Assembly (NCBI GenBank): GCA_019454185.1
Contig: CP075368.1
Coordinates: 1,798,001-1,862,000, forward strand
Origin: Phycisphaeraceae bacterium
GTDB lineage: Bacteria > Planctomycetota > Phycisphaerae > Phycisphaerales > UBA1924
Length of the DNA stretch: 64,000 nt
Direction of reading: 5' to 3'
Shown: piece after piece, positions 8,695 to 17,222 of the stretch
Numbering within the stretch: the stretch's first letter is position 1
Layout of the letters: every line of letters begins with the position of its first letter
Notes under the pieces: generated by a model
Seen by the model: the letters and a program-made list of their open reading frames with translations, nothing else
Told to the model about the DNA's origin: nothing
Database searches by the model: none
Made by a program: the position numbers and the translations under genes

Positions 8695-10074
8695 TCAGCG
8701 ACCGTTGAGCATGATCTCCATCACGATCGAAATCGTCGCATTGGGATCATCGGCTGGAATCCGCGTCAACTCTCCACCCTTTGCTCGCCACTGGAAGAGA
8801 GCGGTTCGAAGCGGCTCATCGACTGCGGGCTCGCCCGTGCTGTACACGATGCCTCGTTTCTCATCTTTCACGAAGTCAACCCTCGTCACGATCCCCCTTC
8901 GGTCGAAGTGGATGACCATAAGAGGGTTCCGAGGGCTCGTCGTCAGCCGAACGCTGACCGGCCAACGGGGTTCAACCGTGGTCAGTTCAAGACCTTGCAC
9001 CGCGACGGGCCGGCCGGGTCTGTACTTCACGGCACGCTTGAGCGCGCTGGCTGGCGACTCTTTGTCGCTCCGAAGGCCAACCCGTATCGCTTGCCCTTCC
9101 CCCTGCCGGTCCGCATCGCCCTGCGTGTCTTCTGGTCGAGTACCGGGGCGCGGCACGACAGCCGGGGAACTATTCTGAGACACCTGCTCCGGGGCCGGGT
9201 TCGATGGACCCTGCTTCTGCTCAGCTTGCTGGGACGACTCAACTGCCTCGGCCTTTGGAGTATCCGCAGTGCTCTCTTGAGGAACCGGGACCTTGGCCGG
9301 CTCAGGTTCCTCTGCCTCACCCTTCGCCGGCTTGCCGGCTTCAGACTCACGGGCGGGATTGTGCTTTGTCTCTTCTGCTCCGTCTGCCGCGCTGCTTCGT
9401 ACCAGCGCCTCGGCGGCATCTTTGCTCGCCTCGACCGCAGCGGCCTGAGGGCTTGCCGGAGCCGGCTCACCCGGCGTTTCCGCCCGATCCATTGCGTGTG
9501 TCGGAACTTCTGGCGCAACCTCAGTTGGAAGAGTACCGTTCGGGTTGTCCGGCACAGTCTCTTCGGCCGTTCTTGCCTCGGATGGACTCAGCCGCGACTC
9601 GACAGGCATCACACTCGCGATCGGCTGATCCTGCCCCGGCGAATCCGGCACCCCTGACGGCATGCCGCGGCTGTCCTGCTTGGCGAGCGCGGCCTGCTCG
9701 ACCTCTGATTGAAATGTGACCTGATGCTCTTCGGGCGTGTCGAACCCGAGCCAGGTCACGCTCGCGTGCGAGGATCGCTCGATCCCGAGGCGCAGACGTG
9801 GTGGATTGGGCTTTTTCTCATCCCGCTCTTCATCCTCTGGTCCTGATGTATCGCGAGCGGCCTCGGCCCGCTCGGCTGCTGAGACCCAGTTGCCGAACAC
9901 GGCAAATCCAGCCATGAGATGGATGACAAGACTGATCGCTGCAGCGATCGGCAGGTTCAGACTCCCCGATGGACGCGATGTCCCGCTCACCTGAGGTCTC
10001 CACCACATGCCATGCGTAACGACTTCCCCCTGACTGTATGTACCCCCGTGGAGCCACACTGGTTCGGGATCCAT
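8695..10074 (-). CDS. TonB-like energy-transducing protein with long disordered linker
   Basis: About 459 residues. A single membrane segment (IAAAISLVIHLMAGFAVFGNWV) lies near residue 45, followed by some 250 residues of low-complexity Pro/Glu/Ala-rich periplasmic linker and a compact C-terminal domain of about 90 residues (VTRVDFVKDEKRGIVYSTG, EPLRTALFQWRAKG) resembling the TonB C-terminal fold. It directly follows exbD, so it should couple the proton motive force to outer-membrane transport or act in a Tol-like system. Start choice is uncertain: ATG at 10074 or 10008 are both possible and neither has a clear ribosome binding site. The sequence is divergent from classical TonB. Confidence 0.65.
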   Translation of the reverse strand: MDPEPVWLHGGTYSQGEVVTHGMWWRPQVSGTSRPSGSLNLPIAAAISLVIHLMAGFAVFGNWVSAAERAEAARDTSGPEDEERDEKKPNPPRLRLGIERSSHASVTWLGFDTPEEHQVTFQSEVEQAALAKQDSRGMPSGVPDSPGQDQPIASVMPVESRLSPSEARTAEETVPDNPNGTLPTEVAPEVPTHAMDRAETPGEPAPASPQAAAVEASKDAAEALVRSSAADGAEETKHNPARESEAGKPAKGEAEEPEPAKVPVPQESTADTPKAEAVESSQQAEQKQGPSNPAPEQVSQNSSPAVVPRPGTRPEDTQGDADRQGEGQAIRVGLRSDKESPASALKRAVKYRPGRPVAVQGLELTTVEPRWPVSVRLTTSPRNPLMVIHFDRRGIVTRVDFVKDEKRGIVYSTGEPAVDEPLRTALFQWRAKGGELTRIPADDPNATISIVMEIMLNGR

Positions 10075-10110
10075 ACGCACGACGAACAAGCACTCTGCCA
10101 GTTCAGGGCT

Positions 10111-10557
10111 TCATTCACCGGTTTCGGGCAGACGAGTCGGAGCGGCGTCAGACTTTGTAGGGTTCCCAACCATCGAGAATCGCGTGATTCCCGCACCCAT
10201 CAGCGCATCGACCACTGCCAGACCCGTCCCCATGCTCGCGCGGGTATCGAACGCGAGAAGTAGAGCCGCTTCCGGCGTCTCCTCCTGACGGGCTCTGATG
10301 ACCTCGATGAGTCTCTCCAGTTCAATCGTCTCACCATTCACAGTGATCGCGCCCGACTCGCCGACCGCCACGGTGATCGCTGTTCCTGTGGCGGTGTGCC
10401 CGGCACGAAGATCGGGAAGTGTGAGATCGATCACGTCGGCACGGATCATCAAAACGAGCGCGAAGACGAAGTAGGTCACGAGTAGGAACATCACATCGAT
10501 GAGCGGCGTCATCTCGAAGCGGACTTCGGGCATCGACCTGCGGATACGTGTCCTCAT
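10111..10557 (-). CDS. exbD: ExbD/TolR-family proton-channel subunit
   Basis: 148 residues with the standard layout: a short basic N-terminus (MRTRIRRSMPEVRFE), one transmembrane helix containing the essential Asp (TPLIDVMFLLVTYFVF) and a periplasmic domain (GAITVNGETIELERL). The ATG at 10557 overlaps the stop of the upstream glycosyltransferase (ATGA), indicating coupling. ExbD normally works with ExbB/TolQ, but no ExbB gene is present next to it or elsewhere in this window, so the partner must be encoded elsewhere. Confidence 0.85.
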   Translation of the reverse strand: MRTRIRRSMPEVRFEMTPLIDVMFLLVTYFVFALVLMIRADVIDLTLPDLRAGHTATGTAITVAVGESGAITVNGETIELERLIEVIRARQEETPEAALLLAFDTRASMGTGLAVVDALMGAGITRFSMVGNPTKSDAAPTRLPETGE

Positions 10558-11780
10558 TGACTGGTTCTCACGTACTCGATCCCACCCCAACTCGTCGGGC
10601 GACCCGCCTGGAGGTCATTCGCTGCTTGCCTCAGAATCCTCGCCGTCAGAACCGCACCGATCGGATAGGCACAGATGGACCACAATGGCGCACCGCCAGC
10701 ACGGTACGCCAGCGCGAGCGCCGTCGCGTGGACGCCGATCGCGACTACCCCCACCGCCATCGCGAGCATGCCGAGCGTTTCCCTCTCATACAGGGAGAAG
10801 AGCACTGCGCCCGAGACCACGCCAACAACGGCCAAGAGCGGCAGCACCGCCCCGGGGAAAGCGACCCGAAACGAGGCCCGGCGCAGCTTCGCGGCCCTTC
10901 GCCGCGCCCCCTCGGTGTAGATCCGCTTCCATCCCTTCTTGAACGCAGCCCACGACTCGTACATGCGGCATCGGACCATTCCGTCGGCCACGTACACGCC
11001 CGCCCGCATTCTGGCCTGAGAGATGCGTCTGGCAAGCGCGAGATCCTCCAGCAGTTCGTCCTTGACAGACTCGTGTGTCTCGATCGCACGGTAAGAACTG
11101 GCCCGGAACATCATGAACTGCCCGTTTGCAAACGGCCGTCTGTCCTCGTCGCGGTTTGCCTGCAGGATCGGATACTGCCTGAGCAACTCGAGCGATGCCG
11201 CCGGCTGGACCAGAATCTCAAACCACCGGTCGTACGTCAGCGTGCTCAAGAGACTCAACATGTCGAGCTGTCGCTCTCGCATCAACGCAGCGGTCGCCGA
11301 GACGCATCCGGGATCGAGTTCAGTATCAGCATCGATAAAGAGCAAGTACTCGGCCTGTTCGGCTTCATCAGAGGCGGTCACGCCGGACCAGACGGCATGC
11401 ACCTTGCCCGCCCAACCCTGCGGACAGTGCTGAATCTCGAGCAGGCGGAACCGTGCGTCTTCCCCGATCTCGCCCCTTGCCACGTCCGCCGTGCCGTCCG
11501 TGCATCGATCCAGCGCGATCACCACACGCATCTGAGGGTGATCCTGTTTCCGGAGCGAACGGATGACGCCGGCGATCGCGTGCGCCTCGTTGTGGGCAGG
11601 TACAACCACGCACACCGACTCCGTCAGCGGCCTGGCTGCCGCGAGCCCAAGGCCCGCCCGTGCCGTAGGGACCTTCCGAGATGTATCCAGAATCCGCCCG
11701 ATCGCGAATGACCAATAGACCAACAAAGCGAGCGAGAGCCCGGTTCCAACAGATGCCGCGATAAGCCAGAGCCAGACCAT
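10554..11780 (-). CDS. Membrane glycosyltransferase, family 2
   Basis: 408 residues. One N-terminal membrane helix, then a GT-A domain: CVVVPAHNEAHAIAGVI (nucleotide-sugar binding), ALDRCTDGT, and LLFIDADTELDP with the metal-binding DxD-type motif. After residue 310 there are three or four further membrane helices. The layout resembles HpnB/CrtQ-like polytopic GT2 enzymes that act on lipid substrates, but the substrate cannot be read from sequence. It is the first gene of a run with exbD (4-bp overlap) and the TonB-like gene, and is divergent from the NAD(P)HX epimerase gene only 39 bp away. Confidence 0.8.
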   Translation of the reverse strand: MVWLWLIAASVGTGLSLALLVYWSFAIGRILDTSRKVPTARAGLGLAAARPLTESVCVVVPAHNEAHAIAGVIRSLRKQDHPQMRVVIALDRCTDGTADVARGEIGEDARFRLLEIQHCPQGWAGKVHAVWSGVTASDEAEQAEYLLFIDADTELDPGCVSATAALMRERQLDMLSLLSTLTYDRWFEILVQPAASLELLRQYPILQANRDEDRRPFANGQFMMFRASSYRAIETHESVKDELLEDLALARRISQARMRAGVYVADGMVRCRMYESWAAFKKGWKRIYTEGARRRAAKLRRASFRVAFPGAVLPLLAVVGVVSGAVLFSLYERETLGMLAMAVGVVAIGVHATALALAYRAGGAPLWSICAYPIGAVLTARILRQAANDLQAGRPTSWGGIEYVRTSQ

Positions 11781-11819
11781 AGGTGAGGGGAGAAGGATAG
11801 CGGCCCCCTACAGTTCGGC

Positions 11820-12746
11820 ATGAGCCGGCCGGGACAACTCAGTGCGACTGGCGCTCACACCCGCGCGTCCTCATGCCGCGAGCTCACGCGAGAGGACTGT
11901 CGCAACATCGATCGACTTGCCTCTGAGCAGTATGGAATCCCATCCATCGTGCTGATGGAGAACGCCGCGAGATCCATCGCCGAAGCGTGCATGGACCGCG
12001 TGGTGCCCCGCGGCAGTAACCCCACCGTGCTGGTCTTCGCCGGCACAGGAAACAACGGGGGAGATGGCTTCGCCGCGGCGAGACACCTCACGAACCGCGG
12101 GTGTCGTGTCGGCCTGATTCTCGCCGGTGCCATAGACCGCGTGCAGGGGGACGCATTGACCAACCTGACAATCGCGCAGCGGTCGAGTATGCCGCTCGCA
12201 ACCTTCCATCCCGATCGTCCGGTGAGCGTCTGGAACGACCTGCCCGATGCCTTCGCGAAGCCGCACATCGTTCTCGATGCGTTGCTCGGAACGGGCTTCA
12301 CCGGTCCGATTCGTTCCGAGACTCAAACTCTGCTCGCGATGTGCAATGCGATGAGATGTCAGTCTGCCGCCATCGTTTCGGTGGATCTGCCGTCGGGTCT
12401 TGATGCGGATACGGGCGTTGCCTGCCGGGATTGCGTCATTGCAGACCTGACGGTTTCCCTCGTCGGCCTCAAGCGGGGCATGCTCACGTCCGTCGGCCGC
12501 GCCGCGTGCGGTGAGATCATGATCGGCGACATCGGTGCGCCTATCGAGCTCATCCAGAGATACGGGACGCCGGTCGATTTCAATCAATCAGCGAGTGACT
12601 CCGGCGATCGAGACGCATCGAATACACCGTGCAGCCCGGACCATGTGCCCTTCGGTGAGTCACAGTGCCACCTTTCGCGAGCAGACGCCACGCAATCGAG
12701 AGAAGACCAATCGTGTACCTCAGGCGGAGATAACCCATGGCGGTGA
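11820..12746 (+). CDS. nnrE: NAD(P)H-hydrate epimerase (YjeF N-terminal domain only)
   Basis: 308 residues. The core matches the YjeF_N fold: SIVLMENAARSIAE, GTGNNGGDGFAAARHL (phosphate binding), LDALLGTGF, SVDLPSGLDADTG and TVSLVGLKRGM. It interconverts the S and R forms of damaged NADH/NADPH hydrates. The dehydratase/kinase half found fused in many bacteria is absent. Instead the last 55 or so residues after GTPVDFNQ are low-complexity, Ser/Asp-rich and unlike the domain; this tail may be poorly conserved. It overlaps the start of the next gene by 10 bp. Confidence 0.9.
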   Translation: MSRPGQLSATGAHTRASSCRELTREDCRNIDRLASEQYGIPSIVLMENAARSIAEACMDRVVPRGSNPTVLVFAGTGNNGGDGFAAARHLTNRGCRVGLILAGAIDRVQGDALTNLTIAQRSSMPLATFHPDRPVSVWNDLPDAFAKPHIVLDALLGTGFTGPIRSETQTLLAMCNAMRCQSAAIVSVDLPSGLDADTGVACRDCVIADLTVSLVGLKRGMLTSVGRAACGEIMIGDIGAPIELIQRYGTPVDFNQSASDSGDRDASNTPCSPDHVPFGESQCHLSRADATQSREDQSCTSGGDNPWR

Positions 12747-13219
12747 GGATGGAGTTATCACGAGTTCTGATCCGGGAACTCAACGACTACCAATTGATCG
12801 AGCTGCGTGAGATCGATCCCGATGCGATCGAACGCGACGAACTCGACATCGCAGAATCCGACCCCCTGTCGGCAGACCCTGAGGAGAGCGGCCTCAGGTC
12901 ATTCCCCATCGTGATCGGGCTTCCCGAGGCGCAGGCGATCGAGCGTCGGTTGAAGAACATCCCCATCAAGAGGCCTCAGACCCACGACCTGCTCGCAGGC
13001 GTTATCACTGCGCTCGGCGGCACGCTGCAATCGATCACGATTTGTGATCTCAGCGAGGGCACCTTCTTCGCAACGCTCGATGTGGAGACGAGCCAGGGCG
13101 AACTCCTGCACATCGATGCTCGCCCGAGCGACGCCATCGCCCTTGGGATCGCGAACGACGTGCCGATCTACGTCGAGGAGCATGTCATCGAGGCGGCATC
13201 GAAGCCAGAGGAGTCGTGA
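12737..13219 (+). CDS. Bifunctional nuclease family (DUF151) protein
   Basis: 160 residues matching the DUF151/BFN domain: FPIVIGLPEAQAIERRL, RPQTHDLLAGVITALGG, and the hallmark ARPSDAIALGIANDVPIYVEE near the C-terminus. Members have been reported as nucleases or as small-molecule-responsive proteins; the role here is unknown. It overlaps nnrE by 10 bp and ends immediately before the truD start, so the three genes form a tight operon. Confidence 0.85.
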   Translation: MAVRMELSRVLIRELNDYQLIELREIDPDAIERDELDIAESDPLSADPEESGLRSFPIVIGLPEAQAIERRLKNIPIKRPQTHDLLAGVITALGGTLQSITICDLSEGTFFATLDVETSQGELLHIDARPSDAIALGIANDVPIYVEEHVIEAASKPEES

Positions 13220-14512
13220 GTGATCGACCTGCGCACTCGGCTGCCTCTCATCCCGTTCGTCACCAGCGATTTACCGGGCACCGGCGGCACCATCAAGCAG
13301 CGGCCGGAGGACTTTCTCGTCGAGGAGATCCCTCTCTACGACCCGTGCGGCGAGGGCGAGCACATCTACATCATGATCGAGAAGAGAGCCATGGCCACCT
13401 TCGAGGCCATGGGCGTCATCGCTCATCACTTCGGCGTCCGTCACGACGCCGTGGGATACGCCGGGCTCAAGGACAAGCACGCCATTACGAGACAGGTTCT
13501 CTCCGTGCACGTACCGGGAAAGAAGCCCGAAGATTTCCCGATGTTGCGCCACGATCGCATGTCCGTGCTCTGGGTTGACCTTCACACGAACAAGCTCAGG
13601 CAGGGACATCTCAAGGGAAACCGCTTCTCGATCAAGATCCGAGGCCTCGACATGACCCGCGTGCTCGCGGCCAAGCGAGTGCTCGACCGCCTGAGCCGCA
13701 CCGGGGTACCCAACGCCTTCGGTGAGCAGCGTTTCGGAGCCCTCGCCAACAACCACGACATCGGTCGAGCACTCGTGTTAGGTGATTTCCAACGGGCGAT
13801 CGACCTGATGCTGCTTCCGATGCCTGAGCATACCGGCCCCCAACTGGACGCTCGGCGCATGTACGAAGCCGGAGACTACGCCGGCGCGTACGCAGCGTTC
13901 ATGCGAACCCTGCACACCGAGCGAACGGTGCTCAGACTGCTCGCGAAGGGCGTCGAGCCGAAGCACGCCCTGAGAGCCGCGGGGGTTCGTGCCCTCTCGT
14001 TCTTCGTCTCCTCATGGCAATCATCGGTCTTCAACGACGTGCTGGCGCGGCGCATCTCGGACGGCACGTTCGCGACGCTCTGCCTCGGCGATGTCGCGAT
14101 GCACCAGGACTCGCGGAACACGTTCGGGGTCGATCAGGCCGTGCTCGACGCGCCGGACACGGCCCCGCGCCTCGCATCCTGCGAGATAGGACCCTCGGGC
14201 CCGATGTGGGGTCCGCGCATGCGTCGCGCATCCGGGGCGATCGACTCGCTCGAGCTCGATTTACTCCACCGATCCGGGGTCAGTCTGGACGCGATCAACG
14301 AGTTCGATCGCAACACACGAGACATGATCGAGGGCGCGCGTCGGCCACTGAGGATCGCGATCTCCGACATCGAGTCTGAGGGCGGCATCGACGAGCACGG
14401 CCACTACGTGCGATGCGCGTTCGACTTGCCGCGCGGAGCGTTCGCAACGACCGTGATGCGTGAAGTCATCAAGCCGACCTTGCCCGACACCACCATGGCC
14501 GAGGACGAATAG
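13220..14512 (+). CDS. truD: tRNA pseudouridine(13) synthase
   Basis: 430 residues. It carries TruD hallmarks: IKQRPEDFLVEEIP at the N-terminus, the catalytic-Asp motif YAGLKDKHAITRQ near residue 80, FGEQRFGALANNHDIG, and a large insertion domain between about 190 and 330. It isomerises U13 in tRNA. Translation starts at a GTG that directly follows the stop codon of the DUF151 gene. The length is above the 350 residues typical of E. coli TruD and closer to archaeal and Pus7-like forms. Confidence 0.92.
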   Translation: MIDLRTRLPLIPFVTSDLPGTGGTIKQRPEDFLVEEIPLYDPCGEGEHIYIMIEKRAMATFEAMGVIAHHFGVRHDAVGYAGLKDKHAITRQVLSVHVPGKKPEDFPMLRHDRMSVLWVDLHTNKLRQGHLKGNRFSIKIRGLDMTRVLAAKRVLDRLSRTGVPNAFGEQRFGALANNHDIGRALVLGDFQRAIDLMLLPMPEHTGPQLDARRMYEAGDYAGAYAAFMRTLHTERTVLRLLAKGVEPKHALRAAGVRALSFFVSSWQSSVFNDVLARRISDGTFATLCLGDVAMHQDSRNTFGVDQAVLDAPDTAPRLASCEIGPSGPMWGPRMRRASGAIDSLELDLLHRSGVSLDAINEFDRNTRDMIEGARRPLRIAISDIESEGGIDEHGHYVRCAFDLPRGAFATTVMREVIKPTLPDTTMAEDE

Positions 14513-14530
14513 GCACGCGCCAGCATGTGG

Positions 14531-15493
14531 CTACACGCCCTGCTCTCCCGACATGCGACGGCAGACCCCCTCCCACCCACGGAGGGTGCCCGCTCGCTCT
14601 GCGAGACGAACACGCCTGCGAGCAGGACGCCAATCAAAGAAGAGTGACTTCAGGTACAGACGCCGCGCCCGCGTGCGTTCGCGCTTCGCTCGATCACGGT
14701 CGACGAGCCCCGCGATCCATTCGGTCCACGGCTCGCTGCGGCGTATGCTCTCACGCAGTCTGGCGATGTACGCAACGCTCTGCCGAGACGGTGGGATCAG
14801 ATGCCCCATCTTCGCGTCGGGTGTGTACCAGACTTCCCATCCCAGCTTTCTCGCTCTGATGCACAGTTCGACATCGTCGCCCGCTTCAAGGCGCTCGCCC
14901 CGCAGGCAATCCATCACACGCTGTGAGAGAAAGCCGGTCTCGATCACAGACGCCCGGCGCATGCCCTGGGCAGCGCCAACGACAAAGTCCGTCGGACCCG
15001 AGAGCAGCTTCTGCTCGTTCCCAAGCGTGCGATCGACGAGCGACTGCTTGTAGATTCTCGCGATCTTCGTCGGGCCGCTCTCCCATACAACAGACACCGG
15101 GCCGCCAACAAGGCCTGCCCTGGGCTGCTCATCGAAGACCCGCAGGATCTCGCGCGCCCAAGCCGGATCGCAGAGGCAATCGTCATCGATCACACCCAGC
15201 AACGGCTCATCGGTTTCTTCAAAGAGACGGCGCAACGCCTCCGGCTTCCCCGGTTTCTCCTCGCGCACTCTCACCATCGGCAGTGCAGGACCTGACGCGA
15301 TGAATCGATCGATGATCTCGCTCGTCCCATCATTCGACCGGTTGTCCACAATGACACACCGTGTCACTCGGCCACCGGCACGATCCATCTCGGCAATCGT
15401 CCGCAGCGTGCGCAGGATCCGCTCGCCCCTGTTGTATGTGCAGACTCCGATGACCATGCGATCCGCGTTCACGCAGGCGGCCTCCGAAAGCAA
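14531..15493 (-). CDS. Glycosyltransferase family 2
   Basis: 320 residues. GT-A motifs: MVIGVCTYNRGERILRTL, VDNRSNDGT, LLGVIDDDCLCDPAWA and a later EAGDDVELCIRARKLGW acceptor/ED motif. No membrane helix is obvious, so it is probably cytoplasmic or peripheral. The chosen start is a TTG at 15493 preceded by GGAG at 6-bp spacing and overlapping the upstream glycosyltransferase by 25 bp; an ATG at 15457 starting directly at the catalytic fold is equally possible. Substrate unknown; likely polysaccharide or envelope glycan synthesis. Confidence 0.8.
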   Translation of the reverse strand: MLSEAACVNADRMVIGVCTYNRGERILRTLRTIAEMDRAGGRVTRCVIVDNRSNDGTSEIIDRFIASGPALPMVRVREEKPGKPEALRRLFEETDEPLLGVIDDDCLCDPAWAREILRVFDEQPRAGLVGGPVSVVWESGPTKIARIYKQSLVDRTLGNEQKLLSGPTDFVVGAAQGMRRASVIETGFLSQRVMDCLRGERLEAGDDVELCIRARKLGWEVWYTPDAKMGHLIPPSRQSVAYIARLRESIRRSEPWTEWIAGLVDRDRAKRERTRARRLYLKSLFFDWRPARRRVRLAERAGTLRGWEGVCRRMSGEQGV

Positions 15494-16341
15494 TCTCTGC
15501 TCCGTAGCTTTAACCGTCGCAGCGGACCGATCCAGCGACGCTCAAGAGCCACAGCGTGCAACGCCACGAACGTCGCATCGCCAGAGAGGCCTGACTTGCT
15601 CATTGCGTTCAAGAGCCAGAGCGTGGCATCGCGAAAGTGCGCCTCGCTCTCCCCATCAAGCCACTTTGACATCATGGACGCATGCCCCGTTGCTCGCTTC
15701 ACGAGATTGGCCGCGGAGGTCAGTCTCACACCTCCCGGCCTGACTCCCGATCGAACCGCCGCGCCCGCCGAGATCGCGATCGGCCCGATATCTGCAAGTC
15801 GCCGGATGAACTCACGATCCTCGACAACCCACAACGTCTCGTCGTAGCGAAGCCCAAGGTCGATGGCACGCCTCGAAATCAGCGTGCCCGATGCGTTGAA
15901 GATCTGTATGGGCCTGAACGCGTCGCCGGGGCACGGCATGGTCTTGCCCGCCCATTCGGCGGGTGCCAGCCGGGAATACACCGAACCATCATCCCTCTCT
16001 TCGATCCTGCCGACAAGGGCACCAACGGCCCCGAGCCGGGTCGCGAGCGAGACCACCTCCGCGACGCCTTCCGCGATCAGCTCGTCATCGTCATCGAGCA
16101 TCATCGCATAGTCACAGCGAACCCGGTCGAGCCCTGTATTCCGTGCCGCAGACGGACCCCCGTTCTGCCGATGGACGACCTCCACCCGCTTGTCGGACAC
16201 GGGGCACTTCACAGGTAGCGCAGAACCATCGTCGACGATCGTCACACGCTCGACGCTGTCGCATACCAGCGCGCTGGCCACCGCCCGCTCAAGCAGTGCC
16301 GAATCAGGGTTGAACGCGGTGACAATGACGTGCAGCGACAT
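15469..16341 (-). CDS. Glycosyltransferase family 2
   Basis: 290 residues from the ATG at 16341, which begins right at the fold (MSLHVIVTAFNPDSALLERAV). Other motifs are TIVDDGSALPV, GGPSAARNTGLD and MLDDDDELIAEG, the metal-binding DxD. The frame upstream of 16341 is open for another 560 bp but lies opposite rsfS and is not coding. It overlaps the next glycosyltransferase gene by about 25 bp, so the two are co-transcribed and probably act on the same glycan. Confidence 0.82.
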   Translation of the reverse strand: MSLHVIVTAFNPDSALLERAVASALVCDSVERVTIVDDGSALPVKCPVSDKRVEVVHRQNGGPSAARNTGLDRVRCDYAMMLDDDDELIAEGVAEVVSLATRLGAVGALVGRIEERDDGSVYSRLAPAEWAGKTMPCPGDAFRPIQIFNASGTLISRRAIDLGLRYDETLWVVEDREFIRRLADIGPIAISAGAAVRSGVRPGGVRLTSAANLVKRATGHASMMSKWLDGESEAHFRDATLWLLNAMSKSGLSGDATFVALHAVALERRWIGPLRRLKLRSRDCFRRPPA

Positions 16342-16456
16342 TCGAGAAGTGTTCCCCGACCGGCTTCTCCGGCCCTCGCCCCGGATTGTACGATTGGGCG
16401 GCTCAAACGTCCTCCAATCTCGGACAGGGGCGCGATCATGGCTACGCTTGTTTCGA

Positions 16457-17212
16457 ATGGCCAAGAAACAAGCAACGTCAAAGAAGACTCCAAAGAAGCA
16501 GGCGAAGGCAAAGCCCGGGGCGGCCCGCTCAGGGTCCAAAGCAGCCACAGCCGGGAAGTCGCACGCAAGATCGAGCAGCGCCTCAGCGCCCACCTCGCCA
16601 ACAAAGCGACCCGCCAAAGCGAAGAAAGCGTCCGCCTCGAAGACGTCCAAGCCGACCAAACGAACTGCAAAAAAGACCGCCGCCCCGACGGCCCCCACGG
16701 CCCCGACTCGCGTCCGTAAGCCCGTCGCGAAGAAGAACGGACAGGTCGTGGCAGAGGATCCCAAGTCGGCAGTGGACGTGCCGCGTGCCACTCGGCCCCC
16801 CTCTCGAATCGATTCGAGGGACCTTGCGATCGAACTCGCCCGCCTCGCCTTCGACGACAAGTGCAGCGACATCGTGCTCCTCGATGTGCGAGGGCTGAGC
16901 TCCATCTCCGACTACGTGGTCGTCGCGTCAGGAACCTCCGACCGCCAGATGCGGGCGGTCGCCGATCACGCCGAAGACCTCGGTGCTTCCCTGGGGCACC
17001 CCCCTTACCGGTCAAACAAAGACCCGCGAGCCCTCTGGCTCCTCATCGATTTCTCGGATGTCGTGATCCACATCTTCGAACCGAACACACGGGCTCACTA
17101 TGACATCGAGATGATGTGGGGTGATGCGAAGCGAATCGATTGGGAGCGGCCGGCAGGAAAGATTCGCAAGCCCGCCCAAACCTCGGCTCGGAAGACCCGT
17201 TCGTCATCTTGA
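16457..17212 (+). CDS. rsfS: Ribosome silencing factor RsfS with long histone-H1-like N-terminal extension
   Basis: 251 residues. The C-terminal 110 residues are a standard RsfS/Iojap domain: ARLAFDDKCSDIVLLDVRG, SISDYVVVASGTSDRQMRAVAD, ALWLLIDFSDVVIHIF and RAHYDIEMMWGDA. The domain binds uL14 on the large subunit and blocks subunit joining. Roughly the first 115 residues are an extension made almost entirely of Lys, Ala, Pro, Ser and Thr (KKQATSKKTPKKQAKAKPGA, TKRTAKKTAAPTAPTAP), like the tails of bacterial histone-H1-like proteins. The ATG at 16457 is the natural start of the extension. The next gene, aroB, starts 10 bp downstream. Confidence 0.88.
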   Translation: MAKKQATSKKTPKKQAKAKPGAARSGSKAATAGKSHARSSSASAPTSPTKRPAKAKKASASKTSKPTKRTAKKTAAPTAPTAPTRVRKPVAKKNGQVVAEDPKSAVDVPRATRPPSRIDSRDLAIELARLAFDDKCSDIVLLDVRGLSSISDYVVVASGTSDRQMRAVADHAEDLGASLGHPPYRSNKDPRALWLLIDFSDVVIHIFEPNTRAHYDIEMMWGDAKRIDWERPAGKIRKPAQTSARKTRSSS

Positions 17213-17222
17213 TTGCTCAACC

